This document shows positions 55,812 to 64,000 of a DNA stretch of 64,000 bases, in pieces (positions within the stretch are counted from its first letter, which is position 1; the number at the start of each line of letters is the position of its first letter). Source of the stretch: JABDGM01 sp963807935 (GTDB lineage: Bacteria; Planctomycetota; Planctomycetia; Pirellulales; Lacipirellulaceae). The position numbers and the translations under genes are program-made. Location: positions 1 through 64,000 of the forward strand of contig CAWEDY010000001.1 in the NCBI GenBank assembly GCA_963807935.1. Direction: 5' to 3'. Under the pieces are notes generated by a model, which was not told where the DNA came from, did not search any database, and saw only the letters and a program-made list of their open reading frames with translations.

Positions 55812-58800
55812 TCACCGCTTCGGCGGCGCGAGGATTACTTGCACCATCCAATCGCCGTGGAAGTCGGTTTCCTTCGGCTCCTCTTTGTCGCCCGGCATGC
55901 CCACGCGGGAATATTGGCCTTTGGTGCTGGTGTCGTAGCTGACATATACGCCCTTCGTCTGCTCGGCATTGAAATTGAGGCAGATCCAAAACTTCTGCGG
56001 CAGCTCCACCTCCTTCTTGAACACTACGCGCACCCAATGCTCCTTGCCACGGTTGAATAATCGATACGGCGCCGCTTCGACGTCCAACGTCTCGTTTCGT
56101 TTGTCGTTGAGAAACGTGATCTCGAAATCTTCCTTGGGCGCCTGGGGGTAGCCATAGCGCGAGCCGTGAATGCGGATGCCCTTGATCTTCGTCACACCTT
56201 TGGGCAGCTCAAAACGGATCATTTCGCCGCTGCCGCCGTAGCTCTTCTTGCCATCGGGTTTGCCATCGCCGTAGGACAGGGTCGTCGGCGTGCCTCCCTT
56301 GTCTGAGGAAACCTGCTCAGCCGCGTACACAGCCGGTACCGTGCGCACTTGATTACTCGAAGCACCTTGCTTGCCCTCTTCTTTGGTGGGCGGCTTCTGT
56401 AATTCTTCCCCTGTGCATGCTGATCCTCGCGCTGCCATTTCAAAAGCTCGCGCTGTTTATCCGACAGCGGTCCAAGGTCGAGTCGTCGCTCCTCTCCCGG
56501 CAACAGGCTGACCGACGCACCCGATATGCCGATCGCACCACCATCCGCCTCGGCAAAATCGCGGCTAATGCTGGTCTGGAAGATCGGTGGAACATGTGTG
56601 AAGCCAAAAATCTTGGTTGGCTTGTCGTGCTTAAGATCGCTCCAATACTGGTCGATGCTCACCTTCGGATAGCCATCCGACTCTGGCAGGCGAGTGCTGA
56701 TCGACGCACTTTGTTTCGTGCCCGGCTCGGGGGCAAACTCACTGACAAGCGCCGCCCAGGCGACTAACTGCACTTTCCGCGGTTCCACCAGGTCCTCACC
56801 TCGGGCAACGTTAAATCCGGCTCGGATGCAACACTACAACCAAATACTTCTGCCCCTTCGGAGGATAGATTACAAATCGTCCCGCGGCATCGGTATCCGT
56901 GACGATATCATCTAACCAATTGCGCACTCGGCCATCGACGATCGCAATGTCATAATCTTTGTACGAAAGCGATTCATCGACCGGCGTAATGAGTATCACC
57001 TCGGCCCCGGCGACCGGCTTGCTGTCCCGGCCGAGCACCGTGCCTTCCACGCGAAGCGATTCGTCTGGCACCAGGTCCGACTTACTTCGGATGCGGTCGT
57101 ACCTTAAACTGGTACGCGCCGCCAGAGTGCCTTCGCTATGGCCTTTCAGCTTGTATTTGCGGTGCAGCTCATACATATGAGGCTTCGCCTCTGTTTCGCC
57201 ACCCGAATCGATCACGCCATGGGTAACGTAAAACTGGGGAAACGCTTGCGAAGGATCTGGAAGAGCCGCGATCTTTGCGTCGAGTTCATCCCATGTGATA
57301 ATCTCCTTCCCATCGAGCAGCATTACGTGCTTGGCGACGACGATTGGCAAATCAACTCGCTCATTCGTGCCACGGTTGGTCGCCGGCTTCTTCTGCGGTA
57401 CTGTGCGGACCGGAACAGTCGAGCTATTTGTAGCACCTTCGCCGTTCGGCGCCGGTGCTTTGGAATCGGATTGCTTCTTTGCCACGCGAATCGTCTTCTC
57501 AAATGGTCCGTGATCCGGGACGGTGAGCGTGTTCCAGTTGGCCTGATAGTCCGCAACGTAGATGGCCACGAGGATTTGGCCCGGCGGCAAACGAACCTTA
57601 AATTTTCCGTTCGGCTCCACATTGATAGGCACTGCCATTGGATGCATCCATCGATGCTCTTCGTTTTCTGCCAGAACGGTCAAAGAACCGACTTTCTGAT
57701 GATCCAGCGCAATGGCTTTTTCGTCGCGGCATTGATGAGTTGGATTTTTGCCACGATCGCACGTTGAAGCACGAGATCGGGGGCCGTCATGGTTTGGCCA
57801 GCGCGAACCTCGATACCGGTCAGACCCGTGTTGTTAGCCGGGTTTGCCCAACCTGTCTGCTCCGCAAAGACTCGATACTTATTCGGCCGCAACGAATTTA
57901 CTCGATACCGGCCGGCGGCGTCGGTGCTGACGTTGGCGGTCTGCGTCGGAGTGAAATCCTTCGGCGGCGGCGCGGTTGGCCAAGTGCCCTCGACTCGAAT
58001 GGGAAACCCGACGGCCGGCTTTCCATCGGCCAGCAGAACGCGTCCTTCGATCACACCGCCCGGTTCGAGGACGACATCAACGGTGGCTGGGATGCGCTCG
58101 TATGGCACAAGTTTCTCCGCGAAATGCCGGTGCCGCACGATGAAGATTGGCTTGCCGATCTGGAGCCAATCAGCGCCGGCCGGTCGTTTCTTTGCAGTCT
58201 CATCCGCTTTCGGAGCAATTTTTTGAAAATCCAGGGGCACAGCATCGGTGATCGCGTAATGTCCATTTTCGTCCGTGCGAGCGGACCTGAAATCATCGAT
58301 CTCCGGGAGCGTCAGCGACACGGTCGCTCCAGCAACGGGCCTGCCTTGGGCATCCGTAACTCGGCCCTGAAGAACCGCCGTGGCCGGTGGCATCTGCACT
58401 TCGACTTTCCAACCATCGTGATAGACGGCTGCTTCCGGATGTGTATCAAGCTGCGAAATTCGGCCCGGCGAACGGGCAAGGATTGCAATCTGGGCGTTCA
58501 ATGCAGGACGCCGCTCGATCTTTCGATCTGGATAGTCTCGAACCCACGAATAGGCGTCCGGATCTATCACATGCCCAAATCTCTGTTTTCCACCGCTGTC
58601 GGTGAGTGACGCCACAAGCATTTCCGCGCGCTTCCGCTAGAGAAATTGATGCGATAGACTTGGACGGAGACGTTTTCCAGCGGTTTGCCTTTTTCATCGA
58701 CGCACTTAACCTCGACGAAGTTGCTGTTTGCCGCGGGTTCATAAATATCCAGGTGAGGAGCCGCTTTAGTTTCTGCTTTGCGGTTCTGCGACTGCGAGTT

Positions 58801-59923
58801 AGCCGGCTGGAGCGTAACGAACGACAACGCGAGTGCAGTAATAGCGTCAGCGCCAATCGCGGTCCATCGCCACGCGCGTGAGCAATTTCGCAGCACGGTG
58901 AGGCGATCGTTCAAGAGCAGCGCAATGCGCTGACGAAGTTGGGACGGCCCTTCCCACAGGCCGACGGCTGAAGACAGATGCATCGCCGGTCGGCTGCGCA
59001 CATCCGCACCCAGGCGACGAGCTGTTCAGCGTAAGTTTGGCGGCTGGTGAGTTCGGCGGCCGCGGCGTCGGCGAGCGGTTCCTGGTCGAGCCTCAGTCGC
59101 CGTCTGGCGATCCAGAACAGCGGGTTCGCCCAATGCGCAACCAAGAGCACGCGAGCAACTGTTACCCATTGCAGATCGTGATTAACGACATGCGTCGCTT
59201 CGTGCGCAAGACGGCTCGCAAGTCGTCGCGGGGCGAACCCTCCCCATGCCCCTCCCTAAGAGGAAGGGGGATTCGATCGATCCAGCGTGCAGGCAATAGG
59301 ATGGCAGGCTGCCATATACCCAGGGCCACCGCGACATCGATTCGATCATGCGTGAGCACTTGCAGGCGTTTGCGTTGCGTCGGATACGACCCGATAGTTT
59401 CGTTCAAGAGAGCGACAACCGCCGGTGACGCGGCCTGTGCCGTTCGTCGGAGTCGATAGGAAGCGAAATAGCCCATCACCAGCCACATGGCGATGCAAAC
59501 CGCGCCGGCCAAATGCACCATTGGCAAGACGAATGGCCAAGATATCCGCCGAGAAAGCCATGCCGACGGAGTGGTGCGATCAGTTAGTGGAGCTGACATC
59601 TCCGGCTTGGCAGCCGGAAGTGAATCGATCTCAATTGGCAAAGCTCGCTTGGTAACGACGTTCGGTGGCGCGAGAATTCGTCGCGATGAGATTCCACCGT
59701 TGGCTGCGGCTGTTCCGAAGTCAAAAGATGCACGACCGACCAGCCGGGCAGTGTACACAGAACGGCCAGAAGCAACACGCCAACGAACGCCGATTTGAGA
59801 ATGGCCAGCCGCTGCGCGGGCTGTTTAAGAAAGGCCATGCCAGCCAGCGCAGGCCAATAGTACGGTCGAGAGCAAGTAGTAGTCGGCCAACCAAAGTGCA
59901 TAGGATTCGGGAGAACTATTCAT
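55812..59923 (-). pseudogene. Very large BlaR1-like M56 metallopeptidase with regulatory-like domains, many frameshifts
   Basis: Segments in all three frames form one protein of about 1370 residues. The N-terminal part has membrane helices (ADYYLLSTVLLALAGMAFLK-like; LAILKSAFVGVLLLAVLCTL; MVHLAGAVCIAMWLVMGYF), then VAVALGIWQPAILLPARW and the zinc motif LAHEATHVVNHDLQWVTVAR (HEATH). A further helix (WTAIGADAITALALSFVT) leads to several carboxypeptidase-regulatory-like repeats (VLQGRVTDAQGRPVAGATVS; VEGTVLGRDSKPVAGAEVIL). The end, FDFHGDWMVQVILAPPKR-type, is a domain also seen in other planctomycete M56 proteins. At least seven breaks (near 59850, 59690, 59250, 58620, 57690, 56810, 56430). It overlaps the BlaI gene by four bases. 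Confidence 0.7.
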
Positions 59924-60345
59924 TTTCGGCCTCCCTTGGGGCGACGTTTCTCGACTCGTTCGCGAGCCGACGCGAGCATCGCTTCGAGATGGTCGAGTTC
60001 GGCGATTGAGAGTCGCTTGGATTCCAACGCATGGACCAGATATTCGTCGACGGCGCCGTCGAAGACTTTTTCGAGAAAGCTGCGGGCCATGCGGCGAATC
60101 GTCGATTGCCGCTCGGCCCGCGGGACGTACACGTAGGCCTTCCCCTCGCGGCGATGGGCGACGAAGCCTTTTTGCTCCATGACCTGCAGCAGGCTGAGAA
60201 CAGTCGTGTAGGCCAATTCGTCGCCGCCCTGCTCGACGGCGTCCGCGTTCATCGCGTCGGCGAGGTCGCGAACGGTGGCTTCGCCACGGTCCCAGAGAAC
60301 TTTCAGGGCTTCCAATTCACGATCGGTCGGCGGGGGATTGGGCAT
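59920..60345 (-). CDS. BlaI/MecI-family repressor
   Basis: A 141-residue winged-helix regulator: PTDRELEALKVLWDRGEATV, RDLADAMNA, AYTTVLSLLQVMEQKGFVAH and RREGKAYVYVPRAERQSTIR, then a dimerisation helix region ending RERVEKRRPKGGRK. It should repress its own operon until the neighbouring M56 protease is activated, as BlaI/BlaR1 do in beta-lactam response. I chose ATG 60345; earlier starts would add unrelated residues. Start and stop (ATGA) overlap with the M56 gene shows coupling. Confidence 0.88.
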   Translation of the reverse strand: MPNPPPTDRELEALKVLWDRGEATVRDLADAMNADAVEQGGDELAYTTVLSLLQVMEQKGFVAHRREGKAYVYVPRAERQSTIRRMARSFLEKVFDGAVDEYLVHALESKRLSIAELDHLEAMLASARERVEKRRPKGGRK

Positions 60346-60532
60346 GGGCGGTACGATTTCCTGAAAGAGTGGGACAGTCCCCATTTTGCCGGTTGAACAC
60401 GTGGTTCGAGGCACCTGTGAGCAAAATAGGTACAGTTCCCCGTCGCTTTTCTACTGGTCTTCTAGTAGAAACGACCGCGATTCTACTGCTCTTGCCGTAG
60501 ATGTCAAGAGAGCCGCCGTCAAAAAACAAAAA

Positions 60533-60607
60533 TCTCACGCAGAGGCGCAGAGATTGCGGAAATAGGCGAGAAACCCCTCTCCGCGATCTCTGCGCCTCTG
60601 CGTGAGA
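60533..60607. repeat. Perfect 22-bp inverted repeat (dispersed-repeat type)
   Basis: Arms TCTCACGCAGAGGCGCAGAG.. (60533-60554) and its exact complement (60586-60607) enclose 31 bases, which add a further TGCGGA/TCCGCG pairing. The word CTCTGCGCCTCTGCGTGAG occurs widely as a dispersed repeat in environmental bacterial genomes. It lies between the GlsB and BlaI genes and could act as a transcription stop or a REP-like element. Confidence 0.75.
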
Positions 60608-60634
60608 CGCATTTGTTTGTTGCTCGTAGCGGTC

Positions 60635-60898
60635 CTAAACGTTGGGTCTGCGGGCGGCCACCATGCCATATATAAACAGTAGCAGCAGCGCACCGAGGAT
60701 CGCGCCAATCCAGCCGGACGGATTTTGCACATCCATTGGCTGATGGCTCAAGGACGAACCGATGAACCCGCCGACGAATGATCCGGCGATGCCCAACAAG
60801 CAGGTCAGGATGAAGCCCATCGGCTGCCGTCCGGGCATCAACAAGCGAGCAATCGCGCCCACGATCAAACCAAAAACGATCCAGCCAAGGATATGCAT
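60635..60898 (-). CDS. GlsB/YeaQ/YmgE-family stress-response membrane protein
   Basis: An 87-residue protein with three membrane helices: ILGWIVFGLIVGAIARLLMP, GFILTCLLGIAGSFVGGFIG and GWIGAILGALLLLFIYGMVA. GxIARxLxPG, GxxGSFVGG and SGWIGAILGALLLL are the family pattern (PF04226). The start has GGAGGG nine bases upstream. The family is induced by stress; the exact role is unknown. It stands alone, separated from BlaI by a palindrome. Confidence 0.9.
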   Translation of the reverse strand: MHILGWIVFGLIVGAIARLLMPGRQPMGFILTCLLGIAGSFVGGFIGSSLSHQPMDVQNPSGWIGAILGALLLLFIYGMVAARRPNV

Positions 60899-61249
60899 GG
60901 TTCGCCCTCCAAACGAGACAGTGGAATAAGCGTGAACGTTGACAGAGGAATAGTACGCGCGGCGAATTCGGAAGGGAAGCTGGGCAATAGAGAGAAGGCA
61001 GTTGGCTATCTAAACCGCGGCTAGCTATGATGATACGGACCGAGTCGTCCGCCACCAAATTGCCAGTAACGTTCGCTTAAGCGGCTGGGCTGAGCGCGGC
61101 GGCTCGCGCCCGTTGTGCGCGGATCTTTCGGCACCACATCCGGTGTCGGCCGAAGATCTAAACTTTCGGCGGGAAGAGAGCTATTGTCGAACGGGTGGCT
61201 CGGTCGGGAGACGAGCCACAACAAATGCCCACCTGGAGCATTGGAGAAT
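60899..61249. other. Divergent promoter region
   Basis: About 350 bases between divergent genes. No supported gene or repeat is seen. Confidence 0.4.
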
Positions 61250-61945
61250 ATGCACAGGCAACTACGGTGGCTGGTCGTTTTATGGTGGCTGGGCGGCAGC
61301 CAGGTTGTGTTTTCCGACGAGCCCAAGCTGCCGTTGCTGGTGGAGGAAGGCTTTGAACACGGCATGACCCGTTGGCAGACCACAGACCCGGACGCTTCCA
61401 AGAGTGTATGGAAGGTCATCGAGGCGGGCTCCAGGAAGAATCATGTTCTTCGCGTGACCGGGCCGAGCACATATAAGCCGAAGTACCGCAGCCCATTCAG
61501 CATCGCTCTGCTGAAAGAGGTGAAGGTGACCGATTTCGAGCTGACAGCCCGCGTGCAAAACACGGCCAAGAATGCCGGGCCGCATCGCGACCTGTGCATC
61601 ATGTGGGGCTACCAGGACCCGTCGCACTTCTATTACGTACACTTCGGTGCGAAGGCCGACCCGCACGCCTGCCAGATCTTCATTGTCAATGATGCGCCGC
61701 GAACGATGATCACTGAAAGGCGGTCAAAGGGCACACACTGGACCGACGACTGGCACAACGTGAAGGTTGTTCGCCGCGTCGCCGATGGCGCGATGGAAGC
61801 TTACTTCGACGACATGAGAACGCCAGCCATGACGGCACACGACAAGACATTCACCTGGGGCCAAATCGGCATCGGCACGTTCGACGACAATGGCAATTTT
61901 GATGATGTGGTGCTGCGGGGAGAACGGGTGACAACGAAGCGCTGA
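61250..61945 (+). CDS. Secreted LamG/DUF1080-like protein
   Basis: A 231-residue protein with a signal peptide (LRWLVVLWWLGGSQVVFS). The rest is a concanavalin-like beta-sandwich: LLVEEGFEHGMTRWQTTDPD, VTDFELTARVQNT, HRDLCIMWGYQDPSHFYYVH, DWHNVKVVRRVADGAMEAYF and GQIGIGTFDDNGNFDDVVLR. Proteins of this type bind or hydrolyse sugars in planctomycetes; no catalytic residues can be named. ATG 61250 has GGAG four bases upstream. Confidence 0.75.
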   Translation: MHRQLRWLVVLWWLGGSQVVFSDEPKLPLLVEEGFEHGMTRWQTTDPDASKSVWKVIEAGSRKNHVLRVTGPSTYKPKYRSPFSIALLKEVKVTDFELTARVQNTAKNAGPHRDLCIMWGYQDPSHFYYVHFGAKADPHACQIFIVNDAPRTMITERRSKGTHWTDDWHNVKVVRRVADGAMEAYFDDMRTPAMTAHDKTFTWGQIGIGTFDDNGNFDDVVLRGERVTTKR

Positions 61946-61975
61946 GTTTAGCGGACGGCATTCGTCAAATCGACT

Positions 61976-62437
61976 ATGTCCAAGCGCAAATCTCAATCAA
62001 GAAGCGACCTGCCGGTTGCAACTCCGGAGCAAATCGACGGCTCGATCTTGATCGTCCGCGGACAGAAGGCGCTTCTCGACGAACAACCAGCGGCGTTCTA
62101 CGGCGTGGAAACGAAGGTCCTGCTGCAAGCGATCAAACGGAATAAACCGCGGTTTCCTAGCGATTTCATGTTCCAGCTTAACCGGGAGGAATGGGACGGT
62201 TTGAGGTCGCAGTTTGTGACCTCAAGATCCAGTGGCCATGGCGGCCGGCGCTATCGGCCGTATGCCTTTACGGAGCAAGGAGTTGCGATGCTTTCCAGCG
62301 TGGTGCGCAGCTCACGGGCGATTGAGGTAAATATCCAAATCATGCGTGCGTTCGTCCGGCTACGGCAATTGCTCAGTGAGCATAAAGAACTGGCCGATCG
62401 ACTTACTAAACTCGAACAGCAAATGGCGCATCCATAA
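61976..62437 (+). CDS. ORF6N-domain protein
   Basis: A 153-residue protein with the phage ORF6N/KilA-N domain: IDGSILIVRGQKALLDEQPA, AFYGVETKVLLQAIKRNKPR, FPSDFMFQLNREEWDGLRSQ and YRPYAFTEQGVAMLSSVVRS. A coiled tail with VNIQIMRAFVRLRQLLSEHK follows. Such proteins bind DNA and are spread by phages and mobile elements. It starts 30 bases after the secreted protein gene on the same strand but appears unrelated to it. Confidence 0.9.
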   Translation: MSKRKSQSRSDLPVATPEQIDGSILIVRGQKALLDEQPAAFYGVETKVLLQAIKRNKPRFPSDFMFQLNREEWDGLRSQFVTSRSSGHGGRRYRPYAFTEQGVAMLSSVVRSSRAIEVNIQIMRAFVRLRQLLSEHKELADRLTKLEQQMAHP

Positions 62438-62480
62438 TTGTTCGGCTTGCCGCGTGAATCGTTGCCGTCACTGAGCTACG

Positions 62481-63264
62481 CTACGTTGGGATCGCCCGCA
62501 CCGCACCAACGGAAATGCCGCCGTCGACCAGAATCGTTTGGCCGGTGATGTAGCGGCCGGCGTCGGACGCCAGTAGTAATAGCGGGCCGTCGAGATCGCC
62601 CGGTGCGCCCGGTCGGCCGAGTGGGATGCGCTCGCAAAGATATTCGACCCAACCGGCGTCTTCGTACATTACGCGGTTTTGGTCGGTTTTGAACCAGCCG
62701 GGTGCGAGACAGTTGACCGTGATGCCGTATTCGCCCCAATCGTGGGCGAGGCTCATGGTGAGCTGCTTGACGCCGCCGCGGCTGGCGCCGTAGGGAGCGA
62801 GGCCGGCGTACCCGGCGACGCACGTGACCGAGCCGATGTTGATGATGCGGCCGGTGCGGCGCGGAATCATGTGCCGGGCGACGGCTTGAGCGACGAAGAA
62901 CGTGCCGCGGAGGTTGGTGTCGAGAATGGTGTTCCAATCGTCCCAGGTGACATCGGCGGCGCGCTTGCGGATGTTGCAGCCGGCATTGTTGACGAGGATA
63001 TCGATCTGGCCAAGTTGATGGAGCGCGTCGGCGACGGCGGCTTCGATGCTCGATTGGTCGCGGATATCGAGTTCGACGGCTGCGACTCGCCGGCCCAATG
63101 CGACGGATTTCGTCGGCGAACGTAGCGAGTGATTCGCGCGTACGGCTTGTGATTGCGAGATCCGCGCCGGCGCCGGCCAGCGCACGGGCGAATTGCTGGC
63201 CGAGGCCACGGCTTGCCCCGGTTACGAGGGCGATTTTGCCGGTGAGGTCGAAGAGATGTAACAT
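62481..63264 (-). CDS. Short-chain dehydrogenase/reductase, one frameshift
   Basis: The joined protein is about 260 residues. LFDLTGKIALVTGASRGLGQ is the NAD(P)-binding TGxxxGxG motif. After a break near 63090, IDILVNNAGCNIRK (NNAG), INIGSVTCVAGYAGLAPYGA with the YxxxR variant of the catalytic site (YGASR instead of YxxxK), and NCLAPGWFKTDQNRVMYEDA follow. It ends LVDGGISVGAVRAIPT. Similar enzymes oxidise gluconate or 2-deoxy sugars. The Lys of the YxxxK site appears as Arg (YGASRGG). It is followed upstream by a medium-chain dehydrogenase on the same strand. Confidence 0.85.
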
Positions 63265-63331
63265 GGGTGGAAGCCGAGTCAAAAGCGGGCGGCAAAGGTA
63301 ATTCGAAAGGAATTCGGCGTGGCCGCCGACA

Positions 63332-64000
63332 CTAATTTGGGCGCAGAATGATTTTCGTGAGTCCGGGCTCGTGGGCGTAGAGGCGCTCGAACCATTGTGG
63401 GCCTTCTGTCAGCGGTGCAGTGGCGCTGATCAGCGGCGCAACTCGAATAGCACCACTTGCCACAAGTTCAATTGCGCGGGGGTACTCGCCGGCCGAAGCG
63501 CAGTTGCCCACAAGTGTCAGCTCGCGCGTAACGACGGTTTGCAGAGGGAACGGCACTTCGGGCGTCAGATTGCCGATCAACCCGACGCGGCCACCACGGC
63601 GGACACAGCCGATCGCGGTTGCGAGCGCCGGGGCGTTTCCCACGACTTCGAAGGCAATATCCGCACCGTTGCCGCCCGTAAGTTCCATTGCGGCCGGCAC
63701 GGTGTCAGTTTGTGTCGGGTTGATTGTCGCCGTGGCGCCGAGTTTCTTAGCAAGATTGAGTCGCGACTCATCAAGGTCGATGGCGATCACTTCGGCGCAA
63801 CCAGCGATGCGCAGAGCTTGAATCACCAACAAACCAATCATGCCGCTGCCGACCACGGCAGCGCGATCACCCGCTTTAGCTCGCAATCGGTCGACGGCGT
63901 GGACCGCCACTGAAATTGGTTCGATGAGTGCCGCATGTTCCAGCGGGAGCTCCGGCGGCAGGCGGTACAGAATGTGTTGCGGCACCGCGACAAATTCGGC
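63332..64000 (-). CDS. Zinc-type medium-chain dehydrogenase, cut by the window end
   Basis: The last 222 or so residues of an alcohol/polyol dehydrogenase are visible. AEFVAVPQHILYRLPPELPL and HAALIEPISVAVHAVDR belong to the C-terminal side of the catalytic domain; AAVVGSGMIGLLVIQALRIA is the GxGxxG cofactor site, and IAIDLDESRLNLAKKLGATA the ribose-binding Asp (NAD). The N-terminal zinc-binding part lies beyond 64000. Sorbitol/threonine dehydrogenase-like enzymes have this layout. It is next to an SDR gene, 67 bases apart, so they may share a sugar-acid or polyol pathway. Confidence 0.88.
   Translation of the reverse strand, partial: AEFVAVPQHILYRLPPELPLEHAALIEPISVAVHAVDRLRAKAGDRAAVVGSGMIGLLVIQALRIAGCAEVIAIDLDESRLNLAKKLGATATINPTQTDTVPAAMELTGGNGADIAFEVVGNAPALATAIGCVRRGGRVGLIGNLTPEVPFPLQTVVTRELTLVGNCASAGEYPRAIELVASGAIRVAPLISATAPLTEGPQWFERLYAHEPGLTKIILRPN

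Noticed and set aside
60519..61058. 179-codon frame overlapping the GlsB gene
   Set aside because: It runs through the palindrome and the GlsB gene in another frame; GlsB has three perfect family helices.
1..64000. CRISPR arrays, rRNA genes and a replication origin
   Set aside because: No regularly spaced short repeats with unique spacers, no rRNA-like stretch and no DnaA-box cluster were seen.

Overview
This window looks like a chromosome segment of a planctomycete, most likely of the Pirellulales type. The signs are several secreted proteins with PEP-CTERM tails (VPEP plus a membrane segment plus Arg), EF-hand-like dockerin motifs placed just before those tails, a DUF1559 pseudopilin-like protein (FTLVELLVVIAIIG), a BlaI regulator next to an M56 metallopeptidase fused to carboxypeptidase-regulatory-like domains, and a high G+C content. 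No database search was possible; family names rest on motifs, domain order and gene context.

Layout. 1-5.8 kb: remains of a small prophage or capsid-carrying element (tyrosine integrase, tape measure, HK97-type capsid, HTH protein, zinc ribbons). 6.0-7.8 kb: a RelE/Phd toxin-antitoxin pair and a small membrane protein between two copies of a tRNA-Lys 3' fragment. 8.0-9.1 kb: an IS630-type element. 9.1-11.1 kb: a secreted trypsin-like protease and a short SRAP-like gene. 11.1-14.9 kb: tRNA-Leu(TAA) and a 3.7-kb island between 38-bp direct repeats of the tRNA 5' half, with an IS256-type transposase, an integrase fragment, a K+-channel-like gene and two small phage-type genes. 15.1-35.4 kb: a polysaccharide locus on the minus strand, read here as a beta-1,2-glucan utilisation locus: two GH144-type secreted proteins, a third secreted toroid-like protein, PEP-CTERM/dockerin proteins, a GH94 phosphorylase, a GH1 glucosidase, a MalEFG-type importer and a LacI regulator. 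Four near-identical palindromes (TGAAAGCGCTTTCA) precede its transcription units. 35.8-44.1 kb, plus strand: esterase, histidine phosphatase, ROK glucokinase, 6-phosphogluconate dehydrogenase, glucose-6-phosphate dehydrogenase, GH63-type glucosidase and DUF420 protein. 44.1-45.9 kb: leuA behind what looks like a complete leucine attenuator. 46-53 kb: a PEP-CTERM protein, conserved small proteins, then a chelatase-type AAA+ gene whose 3' end is copied twice downstream between inserted genes. 53-55 kb: ilvD. 55.8-61 kb: BlaI and a very large M56 sensor-like gene, then GlsB. 61-64 kb: secreted LamG-like protein, ORF6N protein, SDR and a medium-chain dehydrogenase cut by the window end.

How the genes may work together: extracellular GH144 enzymes would cut beta-1,2-glucan, the ABC importer would bring in oligosaccharides, and GH94 and GH1 would yield glucose-1-phosphate and glucose. 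The ROK kinase, Zwf and Gnd would pass glucose into the oxidative pentose phosphate route, and the LacI protein would sense the sugar. The substrate is inferred, not shown.

Caution: many genes, including leuA, ilvD and zwf, are broken by single-base frameshifts. The breaks are concentrated at 1-8 kb and 46-60 kb, while long genes between about 29 and 44 kb are almost all intact. Sequencing or assembly indels are the simplest explanation for the housekeeping genes, so the breaks should not be read as gene death without checking. Small coordinate errors of 1-2 bases are possible for short sites.
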